A DNA stretch of 33,166 nt from Rhodoferax sp. (GCA_031291305.1 JARLJH010000018.1:1-33166); one strand, 5' to 3'. Numbered from the stretch's first letter, positions 23,565 to 31,337 are shown. The notes: a model not told the origin generated them from the letters alone. Translations and numbers: made by a program.

Positions 23565-24017
23565 ATGCTTAAAGGAATCAACCCCCTGCTCACCCCCAAA
23601 CTGCTCAAAATCATGATGGAAATGGGTCATGACGACGCGCTGGTGTTGGCCGATGCCAACTTCACCGCCATGAGCATTGCCGCAGGCAAACCCGTCATTC
23701 GCCTGCCTAGGGTGTCGATGTGTGACGCCGTCGCGGCGGTGACATCGCTGCTGCCGCTGGCCGCCGACGTCACACACCCGGCGGCCTTTATGGCCGTCAG
23801 CGGCATGGACGACAGCTACCGCTCGGCGGTGCAACGCGACGTCATCGCCCACATCACGCCAGAATTGCTTACAGGCCAAAGCGTGGAGCCGGTAGAGCGC
23901 TATGCTTTTTATGAGCGTGCCCGCGCCGCCTATGCCATCGTCCTGACCGGCGAGTTACAGCCTTTTGGCAACTTCATCTTGCGCAAAGGGGTCATCGGCG
24001 AAAATTTGCGGCCATGA
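23565..24017 (+). CDS. RbsD/FucU-family sugar mutarotase
   Basis: The 150-residue protein opens with MLKGINPLLTPKLLKIMMEMGHDDALVLADANF, which contains the conserved His of the RbsD/FucU family, and ends in 'RYAFYERARAAYAIVLTGELQPFGNFILRKGVI', close to the FucU C-terminus (TGE...GN..L.KGV). These proteins interconvert alpha and beta anomers of sugars such as fucose or ribose, bringing them into the form used by kinases. FucU-like rather than RbsD-like features dominate. The stop overlaps the regulator start (ATGA). In a fructose-type operon it would speed supply of the proper anomer to the PfkB kinase. Confidence 0.88.
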   Translation: MLKGINPLLTPKLLKIMMEMGHDDALVLADANFTAMSIAAGKPVIRLPRVSMCDAVAAVTSLLPLAADVTHPAAFMAVSGMDDSYRSAVQRDVIAHITPELLTGQSVEPVERYAFYERARAAYAIVLTGELQPFGNFILRKGVIGENLRP

Positions 24018-25246
24018 CCCCCCGCCATATTGCCAACACCCCTGAACCCCCTGTATTGCTGCGCCCGCGCGGCTCCAACCATGTCGGCATGCGCCAGTTC
24101 AACGAGCGCGTGGTGTTGCAAGCCATTCGCCTCAATGGCAGCCTGCCGAAAGCCGATTTGGCGCGTCTGACCGGCCTGACCGCACAGACCATCGGCCTGA
24201 TCACCACCCGGCTCGAAGACGACAACCTGGTCATCAAAAAAAGCGCCGTGCGGGGTCGCATCGGCCAGCCTTCCATTCCGCTGGCGCTCAACCCGGATGG
24301 CGCGTTTTCCATGGGTATCAAGATCGGTCGGCGCAGCGCTGACTGGTTGTTGGTGGACTTCACCGGCCAGGTACGCCAGCGCCATCGGCTGGACTACGCT
24401 TTCCCAGACATCGACACGTTGCTGCCGACAGTCGCCGTTCATCTGCAAGCCATGCATGATTCGCTCGGACCTCTCAAAGACCGTCTGGTCGGGGTTGGCC
24501 TGGCAGCTCCGTTCCAGATGGGCGGCTGGCACCGCATGCTGGGGCTGTCCGAGGCGCAGTCCGAAGCCTGGAACCGGATCGACCTGCGCGCCCAGGTGCA
24601 GGCCATGACCGAAGCGCCCGTCAGCTTTACCAAGGACACCTCAGCAGCGTGCGTAGCCGAACTGGTGGCCGGGCGCGGGCGCGACCTGAAGAACTTTTTG
24701 TACCTGTTTGTCGACACCTTTGTGGGCGGCGGGCTGGTCATCAACTCGCATTTGCACGGCGGCGTACACGGCAACTCCGGGGCCGTCGCCTCGCTGCCGA
24801 TGAGCCTGGCGCACGGTACTACGTCGGCACCCGACCAATTGATCAGCCATGCCTCGTTGTGGGAACTGGAGCAGCGCCTGTCGGCCCGCCAGCTTGACCC
24901 GCATGCCGCCTACGACGAGCGCGCACTGGAATCGCCTTTTGAGCTTGAGACGCGTGGCTGGATCGACCAGGCCGCCAACGCGCTGGCGCATACGGTGATC
25001 AGCGGAACGGCTTTTCTGGACATTGATGCGGTAGTGATCGACGGCTCGTTCAGTCGCGCCCTGCTCACCCAATTGATAGCCGCCACCCAAACCTGCCTCA
25101 AGGCCTACAACTGGGAAGGCCTGTGGAGCGCGAACGTCATCGCCGGCGAGGTTGGCCCCGACGCCCGTGCCCTGGGCGGCGCCCTGCTGCCCTTGCATGC
25201 CAACTTTGCGCCGGACCGGGAGCTGTTTTTGAAGGTCGGTGGTTGA
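24014..25246 (+). CDS. frcR: ROK-family transcriptional regulator of the sugar locus
   Basis: The 410-residue protein has an N-terminal winged helix-turn-helix (about 28-85: 'NERVVLQAIRLNGSLPKADLARLTGLTAQTIGLITTRLEDDNLV', then a wing with GRIGQPSIPLALNPDGAF) and a ROK/sugar-kinase-like effector domain ('GVGLAAPFQMGG', 'KDTSAACVAELVAGRG', 'FVGGGLVINSHLHGGVHGNSGAVASLP'). The typical ROK zinc-site cysteines are not visible, unlike NagC and Mlc. It ends the rightward operon and starts in ATGA overlap. It would bind the imported sugar or its phosphate and control the divergent promoter; frcR also belongs to the frc cluster in rhizobia. The stop lies directly next to a glycosylase-gene fragment. 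Confidence 0.82.
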   Translation: MTPRHIANTPEPPVLLRPRGSNHVGMRQFNERVVLQAIRLNGSLPKADLARLTGLTAQTIGLITTRLEDDNLVIKKSAVRGRIGQPSIPLALNPDGAFSMGIKIGRRSADWLLVDFTGQVRQRHRLDYAFPDIDTLLPTVAVHLQAMHDSLGPLKDRLVGVGLAAPFQMGGWHRMLGLSEAQSEAWNRIDLRAQVQAMTEAPVSFTKDTSAACVAELVAGRGRDLKNFLYLFVDTFVGGGLVINSHLHGGVHGNSGAVASLPMSLAHGTTSAPDQLISHASLWELEQRLSARQLDPHAAYDERALESPFELETRGWIDQAANALAHTVISGTAFLDIDAVVIDGSFSRALLTQLIAATQTCLKAYNWEGLWSANVIAGEVGPDARALGGALLPLHANFAPDRELFLKVGG

Positions 25247-25247
25247 C

Positions 25248-25364
25248 GCGCGCCAGCAGCGTGACAACCATCCACAGCATGCCCTCTGGAAGATTCTTCA
25301 AGCCATTTGGCCTTCCGGCCCTTATGCTATATGCATGAAAAGCTATAAAAATAGTATCAGCTGA
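25248..25364 (+). pseudogene. Decayed fragment of a DNA-deoxyinosine/uracil glycosylase gene
   Basis: Bases 25248-25361 align without gaps to 26234-26347 in the intact glycosylase gene, an offset of 986 throughout; by eye about 84 of 114 bases match (45 of the first 57). In frame it reads ARQQRDNHPQHALWKILQAI against ARQQYYAHPQNAFWKILQAI, then WPSGPY against WPSSPY and SYKNSIS against SYENRIN, and meets TGA at 25362. Its start touches the regulator stop. It is a partial duplicate of the gene, and its second half coincides with the dispersed repeat. It is not expressed as a protein in any sensible way. Confidence 0.65.
25303..25362 (+). repeat. Dispersed AT-rich repeat, copy 6
   Basis: GCCATTTGGCCTTCCGGCCC, a degenerate right arm (TTATGC), then AGCTATAAAAATAGTATC. 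It shares block order with copies 1 and 7. It lies within the decayed glycosylase fragment, and the coding-side match to copy 7 runs straight through it. Confidence 0.55.
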
Positions 25365-25417
25365 GGCACAGTTGATCGGCTACATTTCGAAATGTTGAAA
25401 TTTCCATAGGTTTCCCC

Positions 25418-26038
25418 ATGAGCTACTTTCCCCAACTCTTTGCAGTCGCAGGTGTCATGTTGCTGGGCTGTATCAGCCCAGGGCCGGACTTGATGGCTGT
25501 CACGTCGCACGCGCTTGCCAAACGCCGGCCCGGCCTGATTGCCGCCTTCGGCATCGCCAGCGCGCACGCCTTGTGGGCCACGCTGGCGGTGTTTGGTTTG
25601 GGGCTGATCCTGGCCCAGGTCGCCTGGCTTTACGGTGCCATTCGCATCGCCGGTGCGGTGTACCTGGTCTATCTGGGCGTGAAAACGCTGCTCGGTCTGC
25701 GCCAACCTGCAAGCCCCATGAATGCCGCCGCCCTGCCCGTACGCAGCGGCTTGCAGGCCTACCAGCGTGGCCTGATGGTTGGCTTGACCAACCCCAAAGC
25801 GGCGGCGTTTTTCGGCAGCCTGTTTGTGACCGTGCTGCCCGCCCATGCGCCGCTGTGGGTGCATGCCGCCACCATCGGGATCGTGGCCAGCATCTCTCTG
25901 AGCTGGTTCAGCGCCATGGCCATCCTGTTTTCGACGCGGCGTGTCCAGCATGGCTACAACCGGCTGCGCAAACCGATTGACGCGGTCATGGGAAGCATTC
26001 TGATCGGTCTGGGCGCCAAGCTGGCGATGGATCGCTGA
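25418..26038 (+). CDS. LysE/RhtB-family amino-acid exporter
   Basis: The 206-residue inner-membrane protein has about six hydrophobic segments and the family start 'ISPGPDLMAVTSHALAKRRPGLIAAFGIASAHALWA', followed by 'AVYLVYLGVKTLLG' and 'LMVGLTNPKAAAFFGSLFVTVLP'. These proteins export homoserine, threonine, lysine or related compounds by proton antiport. Start ATG 25418 has no strong ribosome site; a weak GG lies nine bases before. It sits between the two copies of the glycosylase-gene segment and ends three bases before the glycosylase GTG. The exported solute is not known. Confidence 0.87.
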   Translation: MSYFPQLFAVAGVMLLGCISPGPDLMAVTSHALAKRRPGLIAAFGIASAHALWATLAVFGLGLILAQVAWLYGAIRIAGAVYLVYLGVKTLLGLRQPASPMNAAALPVRSGLQAYQRGLMVGLTNPKAAAFFGSLFVTVLPAHAPLWVHAATIGIVASISLSWFSAMAILFSTRRVQHGYNRLRKPIDAVMGSILIGLGAKLAMDR

Positions 26039-26041
26039 GCG

Positions 26042-26650
26042 GTGTCAACCCCAAAGGTGGTACGTGCTCAAACTTCGCTGCGGGTGGTCGGCAAGCGCCC
26101 ACCACAAGCTACAGCCCAGCCTCCTGATGTCATTCCTGGATCAACCGCTGTGCGCTTACAGGGTTTGCCACCCGCTGTGACCGGCCAGACCCGCATGCTG
26201 GTGCTGGGGAGTTTCCCCGGTGCCACGTCGCTGGCACGCCAGCAGTATTACGCCCACCCGCAGAACGCCTTCTGGAAAATTCTTCAAGCCATTTGGCCTT
26301 CTAGCCCTTATATCACCTTGGCGGACAGCTATGAAAACCGTATCAATTGGATGCTCGACAAAGGTATCGGCCTGTGGGATGTGTACGCCTCTTGCGAACG
26401 CGAAGGCAGCCTTGACAGCGCCATCCGTGAGCCGCAGGTCAACGATCTGGCTGAGTTGCAGCGCCGCTGCCCCGAGCTGCGGTTGATCGCCCACAACGGT
26501 GGCGAGAGCTTTCGCCATGCGCGGCACAGCCGCACACTGGGTCTGCCGGTGGTGCGCCTGCCCTCCACCAGCCCGGCCAACGCCAGCTGGTCTTTCGAGC
26601 GCAAGCTGGCCGCTTGGCGCGAGGTGGTTGGCTTGGCAGGTCTGCTTTGA
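26042..26650 (+). CDS. DNA-deoxyinosine/uracil glycosylase (Mug/TDG superfamily)
   Basis: The protein of up to 202 residues removes deaminated bases from DNA. Motifs include 'MLVLGSFPGATSLARQQYYAHPQNAFWKIL' (residues about 52-80, GSFPG water-activating motif), 'GIGLWDVYASCEREGSLDSAIREPQVNDL', 'LIAHNGGESF' and the 'LPSTSPANASWSFERKLAAWR' binding loop. The start is uncertain: GTG 26042 is the first, but several in-frame GTG codons follow and the first 40 residues look unconserved. The middle part (AIWPSSPYITLADSYENRIN) overlaps a dispersed repeat but stays in frame. Next to it are the exporter (upstream) and a convergent dehydrogenase-like gene. Confidence 0.87.
   Translation: MSTPKVVRAQTSLRVVGKRPPQATAQPPDVIPGSTAVRLQGLPPAVTGQTRMLVLGSFPGATSLARQQYYAHPQNAFWKILQAIWPSSPYITLADSYENRINWMLDKGIGLWDVYASCEREGSLDSAIREPQVNDLAELQRRCPELRLIAHNGGESFRHARHSRTLGLPVVRLPSTSPANASWSFERKLAAWREVVGLAGLL
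26289..26348 (+). repeat. Dispersed AT-rich repeat, copy 7, inside the glycosylase gene
   Basis: GCCATTTGGCCTTCTAGCCC, then TTATATCACC, AGCTATGAAAACCGTATC. The GCCATTTGGCCTTC block is identical to copy 6, and AGCTAT follows at the same distance. Since the reading frame is kept, either the repeat was absorbed into the gene or the similarity reflects the partial duplication. Confidence 0.45.
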
Positions 26651-26732
26651 AAGGCAATACCTACACTGACGCCAACACGACGACCGCCCAAAACCCTGTG
26701 TCGGGTCCCGCTTTGCCACGCACAAAACCCGC

Positions 26733-27710
26733 TTATCCGCGGTCCGCGTTGAGGCAAGCCAACCCTTCCAACGTCGCCTGCACCGCTTGGTCAAGTGGCG
26801 TGTATGGTTCGTGGCCGAGCACTGCCAGCAGTTTTTCATTACTCATAGTCAACGGAACCTGCCAGAGATAACGCATCTCACGCAATTCACGCAGGGTCGT
26901 GACGAACGGTGAAACCAGCGTGACGAGCCACCAGGGAAAAGCACGAAGCGCTGGCTTGACACCACCGTGGCGCGCCACCACCCGGCTGATCGCCTCGGCC
27001 ATCTGGGTGCCGTCAGCATCCCAATGACCCGCCATGTGAAAGCTGGCGAACGGTGCCAGTTGATCGCGCCGCAGCAACAGTTCCACCATGGTGCTTGCCA
27101 CATCAGGCACATAAGACCATTGATGCCCCACACCACGGACGCCCGGCAGATTGACACGCTTGACCGACTGGCCGGGCTTGAGCAAACCTTGCGCAAACCA
27201 GCTGTTGGCCACCTGGGGGCCAAAAAAGTCACCGGCACGAACCACCAGGACCCGGCAACCCTGTTCGCTGGCCAGCCGCAGCCGATGTTCCAGTTCAACC
27301 CGGATCAAGCCTTTACGAGTGAGCGGTTGCTGCGGCGAATCCTCCTGCAACACCGGAAAGGCGCTGGGGCCATAGTTGTAGACTGTGCCCGGCAGCACAA
27401 TGGTGGCGCCCTGCGCACGCGCGGCGGCAATGGTGTTGTCGATCATCGGCAACACCAGTTCGGCCCAACGCCGGTAACCCGGCGGGTTGACCGCGTGCAC
27501 AATCACCGAACAGCCGCTGGCGGCGGCCAGCACATCGGCACGGTTCATCGCATCACCCGGCACCCACTCCAAACCGTCTTGTTGCGCCAAAGCCGGTGCG
27601 CCACCCCGGCGCAGAGCGCGCACCTGCCAGCCTGCCACGCGCAACTGACGCGCCACCTCACCGCCGATACCACCGGTGGCACCCAGTACCAAAGCCGTTT
27701 TGTTGTCCAT
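26733..27710 (-). CDS. NAD(P)-binding epimerase/dehydratase-like protein
   Basis: The 325-residue protein has a Rossmann fold: GATGGIGGE (GxxGxxG, residues 10-18), 'VRALRRG' (basic residue after strand 2, suggesting NADP), 'VIVHAVNPPGY', 'VLPGTVYNYGPSAFP' (Tyr of the YxxxK-like position) and 'VVRAGDFFGP'. It is an extended/atypical SDR of the NAD(P)H-binding or epimerase type. It is transcribed away from the LysR gene across a 98-base gap, which suggests LysR control. The substrate is unknown. Confidence 0.82.
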   Translation of the reverse strand: MDNKTALVLGATGGIGGEVARQLRVAGWQVRALRRGGAPALAQQDGLEWVPGDAMNRADVLAAASGCSVIVHAVNPPGYRRWAELVLPMIDNTIAAARAQGATIVLPGTVYNYGPSAFPVLQEDSPQQPLTRKGLIRVELEHRLRLASEQGCRVLVVRAGDFFGPQVANSWFAQGLLKPGQSVKRVNLPGVRGVGHQWSYVPDVASTMVELLLRRDQLAPFASFHMAGHWDADGTQMAEAISRVVARHGGVKPALRAFPWWLVTLVSPFVTTLRELREMRYLWQVPLTMSNEKLLAVLGHEPYTPLDQAVQATLEGLACLNADRG

Positions 27711-27808
27711 CTTGAAACTCCTTCACTTGTATTGCGATAGTTGGAGTGTGAAAGGGATGGCGCTGCGAAGCAATTGACCAACATGTCACAATCTCTATAC
27801 AAAAATGT

Positions 27809-28699
27809 ATGGATAACAACATCGGCTGGGAGCTCTACCGGTCTTACTTGAGCGTGCTGAAAGAAGGTTCCCTCTCGGGTGCGGCGCGCGCCATGGGCAT
27901 CGCTCAGCCGACGGTGGGGCGGCATATCGACGCACTGGAGAAGTCCCTCGGCATCAACTTGTTTACCCGCTCCCAGCATGGGCTGTTGCCCACCGAGGCT
28001 GCGTTGGCGCTGCAAGGTTTTGCCCAAACCATGAGCAGTTCGGCGGCTGCCTTCAAACGCGCGGCCGAGAGCCAGGGCGCAGGAATCCAAGGCACGGTGC
28101 GCATCACGGCCAGTGAAATGATCGGGCTGGAGGTGCTGCCACCGATCCTGGCCGAGCTGCAGATGGAACATCCTCGGTTGAAACTGGAGCTGGTGCTGAC
28201 GGACCGGATTCAGGATGTGCTCAAACGCGAGGCCGATATTGCCGTTCGAATGGCTCCGCCCCAACAAGAACAACTGATTGCGCGGCGGGTAGGTGCGGTG
28301 AAGTTGGGCTTGCACGCGCATCAGTCCTATCTGGCAAGGCGTGGCACACCAAAATCACTGGCTGATCTTTCCCAGCACACGCTGATTGGTTTTGATGAAG
28401 AAACACCCTTCATACGGGAAGCACGCAAAGGTTTTCCTCTCTGGCAGCGTGATGCATTTGCCGTCCGGGCCGACAGTGACATGGCGCAGTTGGCCATGCT
28501 GCGGGCAGGCGGCGGTATTGGCATCTGCCAGCTACCCATTGCGGCGCGCACCCCGGAACTGGTGCACCTGTTGCCCGAACACTTTGCCATGGAACTGCAA
28601 ACCTGGCTGACCATGCATGAGGACTTGCGCCACACGCCTTGTTATAAGCTGACATTTGCCGCCCTGCTACAGGGTTTGCAGAAGTATGTTGCCGCCTGA
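27809..28699 (+). CDS. LysR-family transcriptional regulator
   Basis: The 296-residue protein has the typical N-terminal helix-turn-helix ('YRSYLSVLKEGSLSGAARAMGIAQPTVGRHIDALEKSLGINLFTRSQHGLLPTEAA', residues about 9-64) and a periplasmic-binding-like effector domain with 'GTVRITASEMIGLEVLPPILAEL' and 'ADIAVRMAPPQQ'. ATG 27809 is chosen because the family helix starts directly after it. It is divergent from the epimerase-like gene and 27 bases ahead of an EamA transporter on its own strand. Its effector is unknown. An ATACA/TGTAT dyad spans its start codon. Confidence 0.9.
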   Translation: MDNNIGWELYRSYLSVLKEGSLSGAARAMGIAQPTVGRHIDALEKSLGINLFTRSQHGLLPTEAALALQGFAQTMSSSAAAFKRAAESQGAGIQGTVRITASEMIGLEVLPPILAELQMEHPRLKLELVLTDRIQDVLKREADIAVRMAPPQQEQLIARRVGAVKLGLHAHQSYLARRGTPKSLADLSQHTLIGFDEETPFIREARKGFPLWQRDAFAVRADSDMAQLAMLRAGGGIGICQLPIAARTPELVHLLPEHFAMELQTWLTMHEDLRHTPCYKLTFAALLQGLQKYVAA

Positions 28700-28726
28700 C
28701 GTCACACTGATCTTGCCTGAACCTCT

Positions 28727-29617
28727 ATGCTGACTCACCTCAAATACCTCTGGCTTTCCCGCCCTGGCAACACGCGCGGGGTGCTGCTGGTGATGCTCGC
28801 CATGCTGTGCTGGTCGATTTTGGACACCTGCAACAAACACCTGATGGGCTTGGGCATAGCACCCAAACAGGTGCTGTTTTTGCAGGCCACCACCGTGCTG
28901 GTGATGCTGTCGCCCTGGGTGCTTTGGACACGCGGCAAGGCGGTGGCCACCCGCAACCCGCAAATGCACTTGGTGCGTGCTGGCTTTATCGTCACCTCGG
29001 GATGGTGCGCGGCTTGGGCGGTGTCGCACCTGCCGCTGGCCGAGGCCAGTGCCTATTTGATGACGGGTAGCCTCTTCATGCTACCGCTGGGTGTGTGGCT
29101 GCTGGGCGAAAAACCGCACTGGCTGCGCTGGCTCGGTGTGGCGGTGGGCTTTGGCGGGGTGCTGACCATCCTACATCCGGGCGCGGGCATGTTGCAGTGG
29201 GCGGCGCTGGTAGCGCTGTTTGGAGCGCTGATGGAAGCCATGCTGGGGGTGGTGCTCAAAAAGTACACCGGCAAAGAACACCCGATGGCGATTCTGGTCT
29301 GGAGCCAGACCGCCTGCTGGCTGAGCTTTGGCGCCATGAGTGGCTTCACCTTGCCTGTCCTGCCCGTGGCCCTGTGGCTTTTGCTGCCGGTCATTGGGCT
29401 GGCCTCGTCAGTCATTTACCTGGCCTACTTTTTTGCCTACCGCGCAGGTGATGCGTCTGCCGTGGAGGCAGGCAGTTTTTCCATGTTGCTGTTCAGCCCG
29501 GCACTGGGCTATCTGGTGTTTGCAGAACAACCGGAGCTGTCGTTCTGGCTCGGGGCGGGCCTGCTGGTGTGTGGCATTGCCTTGGTCATCATTGAGCCCG
29601 AAGGTCACGCTCGTTGA
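28727..29617 (+). CDS. EamA/DMT-family transporter
   Basis: The 296-residue protein has ten hydrophobic segments arranged as two EamA repeats. Examples are 'GVLLVMLAMLCWSILDTCNKHLM', 'LMTGSLFMLPLGVWLLGEKPHWLRWLGVAVGFGGVLTIL' (end of repeat 1) and 'AGSFSMLLFSPALGYLVFAEQPELSFWLGAGLLVCGIALVI' (end of repeat 2). The E-x-P-x(n)-G pattern after each repeat is diagnostic. It probably exports a metabolite. It follows the LysR gene and could be controlled with it. The stop lies inside an inverted repeat shared with the convergent next gene. Confidence 0.9.
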   Translation: MLTHLKYLWLSRPGNTRGVLLVMLAMLCWSILDTCNKHLMGLGIAPKQVLFLQATTVLVMLSPWVLWTRGKAVATRNPQMHLVRAGFIVTSGWCAAWAVSHLPLAEASAYLMTGSLFMLPLGVWLLGEKPHWLRWLGVAVGFGGVLTILHPGAGMLQWAALVALFGALMEAMLGVVLKKYTGKEHPMAILVWSQTACWLSFGAMSGFTLPVLPVALWLLLPVIGLASSVIYLAYFFAYRAGDASAVEAGSFSMLLFSPALGYLVFAEQPELSFWLGAGLLVCGIALVIIEPEGHAR

Positions 29618-29632
29618 AGGCATGACGAGCGT
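29607..29632. terminator. Inverted repeat between convergent stops
   Basis: ACGCTCGT and ACGAGCGT form a perfect 8-base-pair stem with a 10-base loop. The left arm covers the last codon of the EamA gene; the facing gene ends 12 bases after the right arm. It probably ends transcription in both directions, although no U-run is visible. Confidence 0.5.
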
Positions 29633-29643
29633 TCACCGCCACC

Positions 29644-30354
29644 TCATTGGTAGGCGCTCAAAACACTGCTGGTGGAAGATGACGAAAAGTTGGCGTACTG
29701 CTGCGCGGCTTTCGCCAAGGCACTTTGCTGCAATTGCAGTGTCGATGATTTGCTGCTAAATGCACTCATCACACTGCTGAGTCGTCCACCACTGGCCAGC
29801 TCTTGCGTTGCAGCTTTATCAACCAACTGACCGAGCTTGGACAGGGTACTTTGCACACTGCTGGAGCCAGCTTTGAAGGCGGCGTCAAACTTCGCGCTAT
29901 CGAGTTTCAATGTGCCGTCGCTGGCTTTGGTGAACCCCATTTGCCGCAAGGCATCCACCTTTGAAAAATCTGCGGTCATGGCTCGGGTCATGCCGCGGCT
30001 GAGCGTACCGACACCGCTGGTGTCGGTGGCCGCCGTCTTGGTGGCAGCCACCATATTGTTGAAGTCGCTGATGAATGCCGTCAATGCCTTCTTCACCTCA
30101 TCGCTGGTGCTGCTGCTTGTCAGGGTGGTCAGGCTCTTGGCCGAAGCCTGTGCCACGGTCACCGAGGACTTGAATTTGCCAAGTGTCGACAGATTGGCGG
30201 TTGCCGTGGCCAGTTGCGTTTGCAACTTGGTCGTTGCCCTGTTGATGCCTGCGGTAAGGGGGTTGGCAGCAGCAGTGGCGGCGGCTTGTGTTGCCGTCTG
30301 ACTGCTGGTGGTGGCACTCGACGTGCTCGCGCTCGATACCTGACCGATGCTCAT
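29644..30354 (-). CDS. Orphan FliD-C-like (flagellar cap) protein
   Basis: The 236-residue protein is rich in Ser, Thr and Ala. Its middle and C-terminal part resembles the FliD C-terminal domain: 'FISDFNNMVAA' (as in FliD's 'FVDAYNxVV'), 'RQMGFTKASDGTLKLDSAKFDAAFKAG' (as in FliD's 'G...dGtL.lD..kl..Al'), then 'VDKAAT...GRLSS'. FliD is about 450 residues or more and has an N-terminal domain; here only about 75 Ser/Thr/Ala residues precede this part, and no neighbouring gene is flagellar. A C-terminal Ser-rich tail follows. GGGGGAG seven bases before ATG 30354 is a strong ribosome site. The function is unknown; secretion is possible. Confidence 0.7.
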   Translation of the reverse strand: MSIGQVSSASTSSATTSSQTATQAAATAAANPLTAGINRATTKLQTQLATATANLSTLGKFKSSVTVAQASAKSLTTLTSSSTSDEVKKALTAFISDFNNMVAATKTAATDTSGVGTLSRGMTRAMTADFSKVDALRQMGFTKASDGTLKLDSAKFDAAFKAGSSSVQSTLSKLGQLVDKAATQELASGGRLSSVMSAFSSKSSTLQLQQSALAKAAQQYANFSSSSTSSVLSAYQ

Positions 30355-30502
30355 GGCTTCTCCCCCTCAAAAATTGACCTTGTGGCCAACCCATGGCCTT
30401 GGGAGATTCTTACAAAGTCTGCGAAAAACCAATCGAAGAGTTGACGGACAAAGACAGGTCAATTCGGCAAGCGGCAGCCGCCTACCACCCAATTTACTAT
30501 GT

Positions 30503-30556
30503 ATTCAATAGCTACTTACACTCATAATAAAAGGGCTACAGGCCATTTTTATCAAT
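30503..30556 (+). repeat. Dispersed AT-rich repeat, copy 8
   Basis: ATTCAATAGCTACTTACAC, then CATAATAAAAGGGCTACAGG and CCATTTTTATCAATG. Block order matches copies 2 and 5. The left arm of the hairpin is degenerate, leaving only AAGGGCT on the right. Confidence 0.6.
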
Positions 30557-30737
30557 GACTTGCCTCTAACATGGGATCACGCGACACCTGGCGGGCGGCG
30601 TGGTTTGCGCTCTCCGGCACACCCGCCAATCACCCACGTGAATGAGGCCTACGCTCGCAAACGCCACCTCCCGCTTTCAGCGCTTCTTGAAGCGGGGAAT
30701 TTCTTGGGACCCACGCCGGTCATTCACTCTGTACTTT

Positions 30738-30771
30738 TGTAAGTCAGGTACGCAGCGGGAGCTGACTTACA
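30738..30771. repeat. Inverted repeat upstream of the HxlR cassette
   Basis: TGTAAGTCAG (30738-30747) and CTGACTTACA (30762-30771) form a perfect 10-base-pair stem around a 14-base GC-rich loop. It is 140 bases from the nearest stop codon (HxlR gene on the minus strand), so it could be its terminator, a recombination site or part of an element border. Confidence 0.5.
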
Positions 30772-30914
30772 GATTTGTGATCTGACTGCTCCATTGCAGA
30801 CATTGGCATTCGAGAAATGACTGGCGGCTATATAGCGAGCACTTCGTTAAAGTGGGCACTCGCCATCGACCAGAGGCAGAGAATCGCCCGACTCAGCGGT
30901 CCTTCACCACCCTG

Positions 30915-31277
30915 CTAAGGCAAAGTGTCCTGCTCGGCGAAGATGCTTGCCATTTCGACCGCGTTCTCGGTTCCCCAGGTGCACAGCGGGATGATCGCCT
31001 CGGCTAGGCTGCGACCAAGCGGTGTCAGCGCATAGTCCACGCGCGGCGGCACTTCCTTGTAGTCAGTCCGCGACAGCACGCGATCGGCCTCCAGATCCTT
31101 CAATTGCTGGATCAGCACCTTGTCACTGACGCCCACGACCAAACGCTTGAGCTCGCCGTAGCGCTTTGGGCCGTTGCGCAGAAAAAACAGGACCAGTGGT
31201 TTCCACCTGCCCGAGATGATGCGCAGCGTGGCGTTGAGCCCGCAGCCGGTATCGCAGATTTGAGAGGATGTTGTCAT
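30915..31277 (-). CDS. HxlR-family transcriptional regulator
   Basis: The 120-residue winged helix protein has the family core 'LRIISGRWKPLVLFFLRNGPKRYGELKRLVVGVSDKVLIQQLKDLEADRVLSRTDYKEVPPRVDYALTPLGRSL'. Two cysteines near the start (Cys8, Cys12) lie where YodB/HypR-type regulators carry their redox- or quinone-sensing cysteine. It faces the dehydrogenase gene across 115 bases containing direct and inverted repeats. The likely role is to repress the dehydrogenase and reductase-like genes until an electrophile or oxidant appears. Confidence 0.9.
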   Translation of the reverse strand: MTTSSQICDTGCGLNATLRIISGRWKPLVLFFLRNGPKRYGELKRLVVGVSDKVLIQQLKDLEADRVLSRTDYKEVPPRVDYALTPLGRSLAEAIIPLCTWGTENAVEMASIFAEQDTLP

Positions 31278-31285
31278 TTATTTTG

Positions 31286-31337
31286 ATACTTACCTAAAAG
31301 TGCATACTTGACCTTAGGTTATCAGGAACTACATACT
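31286..31337. promoter_or_regulatory. Operator/promoter between hxlR-type and SDR genes
   Basis: ATACTT occurs at 31286-31291 and 31304-31309 (18 bases apart), with a third ATACT at 31333-31337. ACCTAA (31292-31297) and TTAGGT (31314-31319) form an inverted repeat over the same region. A plausible rightward promoter is TTGACC (31308-31313), 18 bases, CATACT (31332-31337), so bound regulator would cover the -35 box. Confidence 0.5.

Larger units (their letters stand above)
30361..30914. other. Gene-free stretch with repeat and inverted repeats
   Basis: No convincing gene is seen. The stretch holds dispersed repeat copy 8 (30503-30556), a CCCGCTT/AAGCGGG stem near 30669-30698, and a 10-base-pair stem at 30738-30771. 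An open frame at 30560-30742 has no ribosome site and covers stem sequence; I regard it as chance. Confidence 0.5.
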
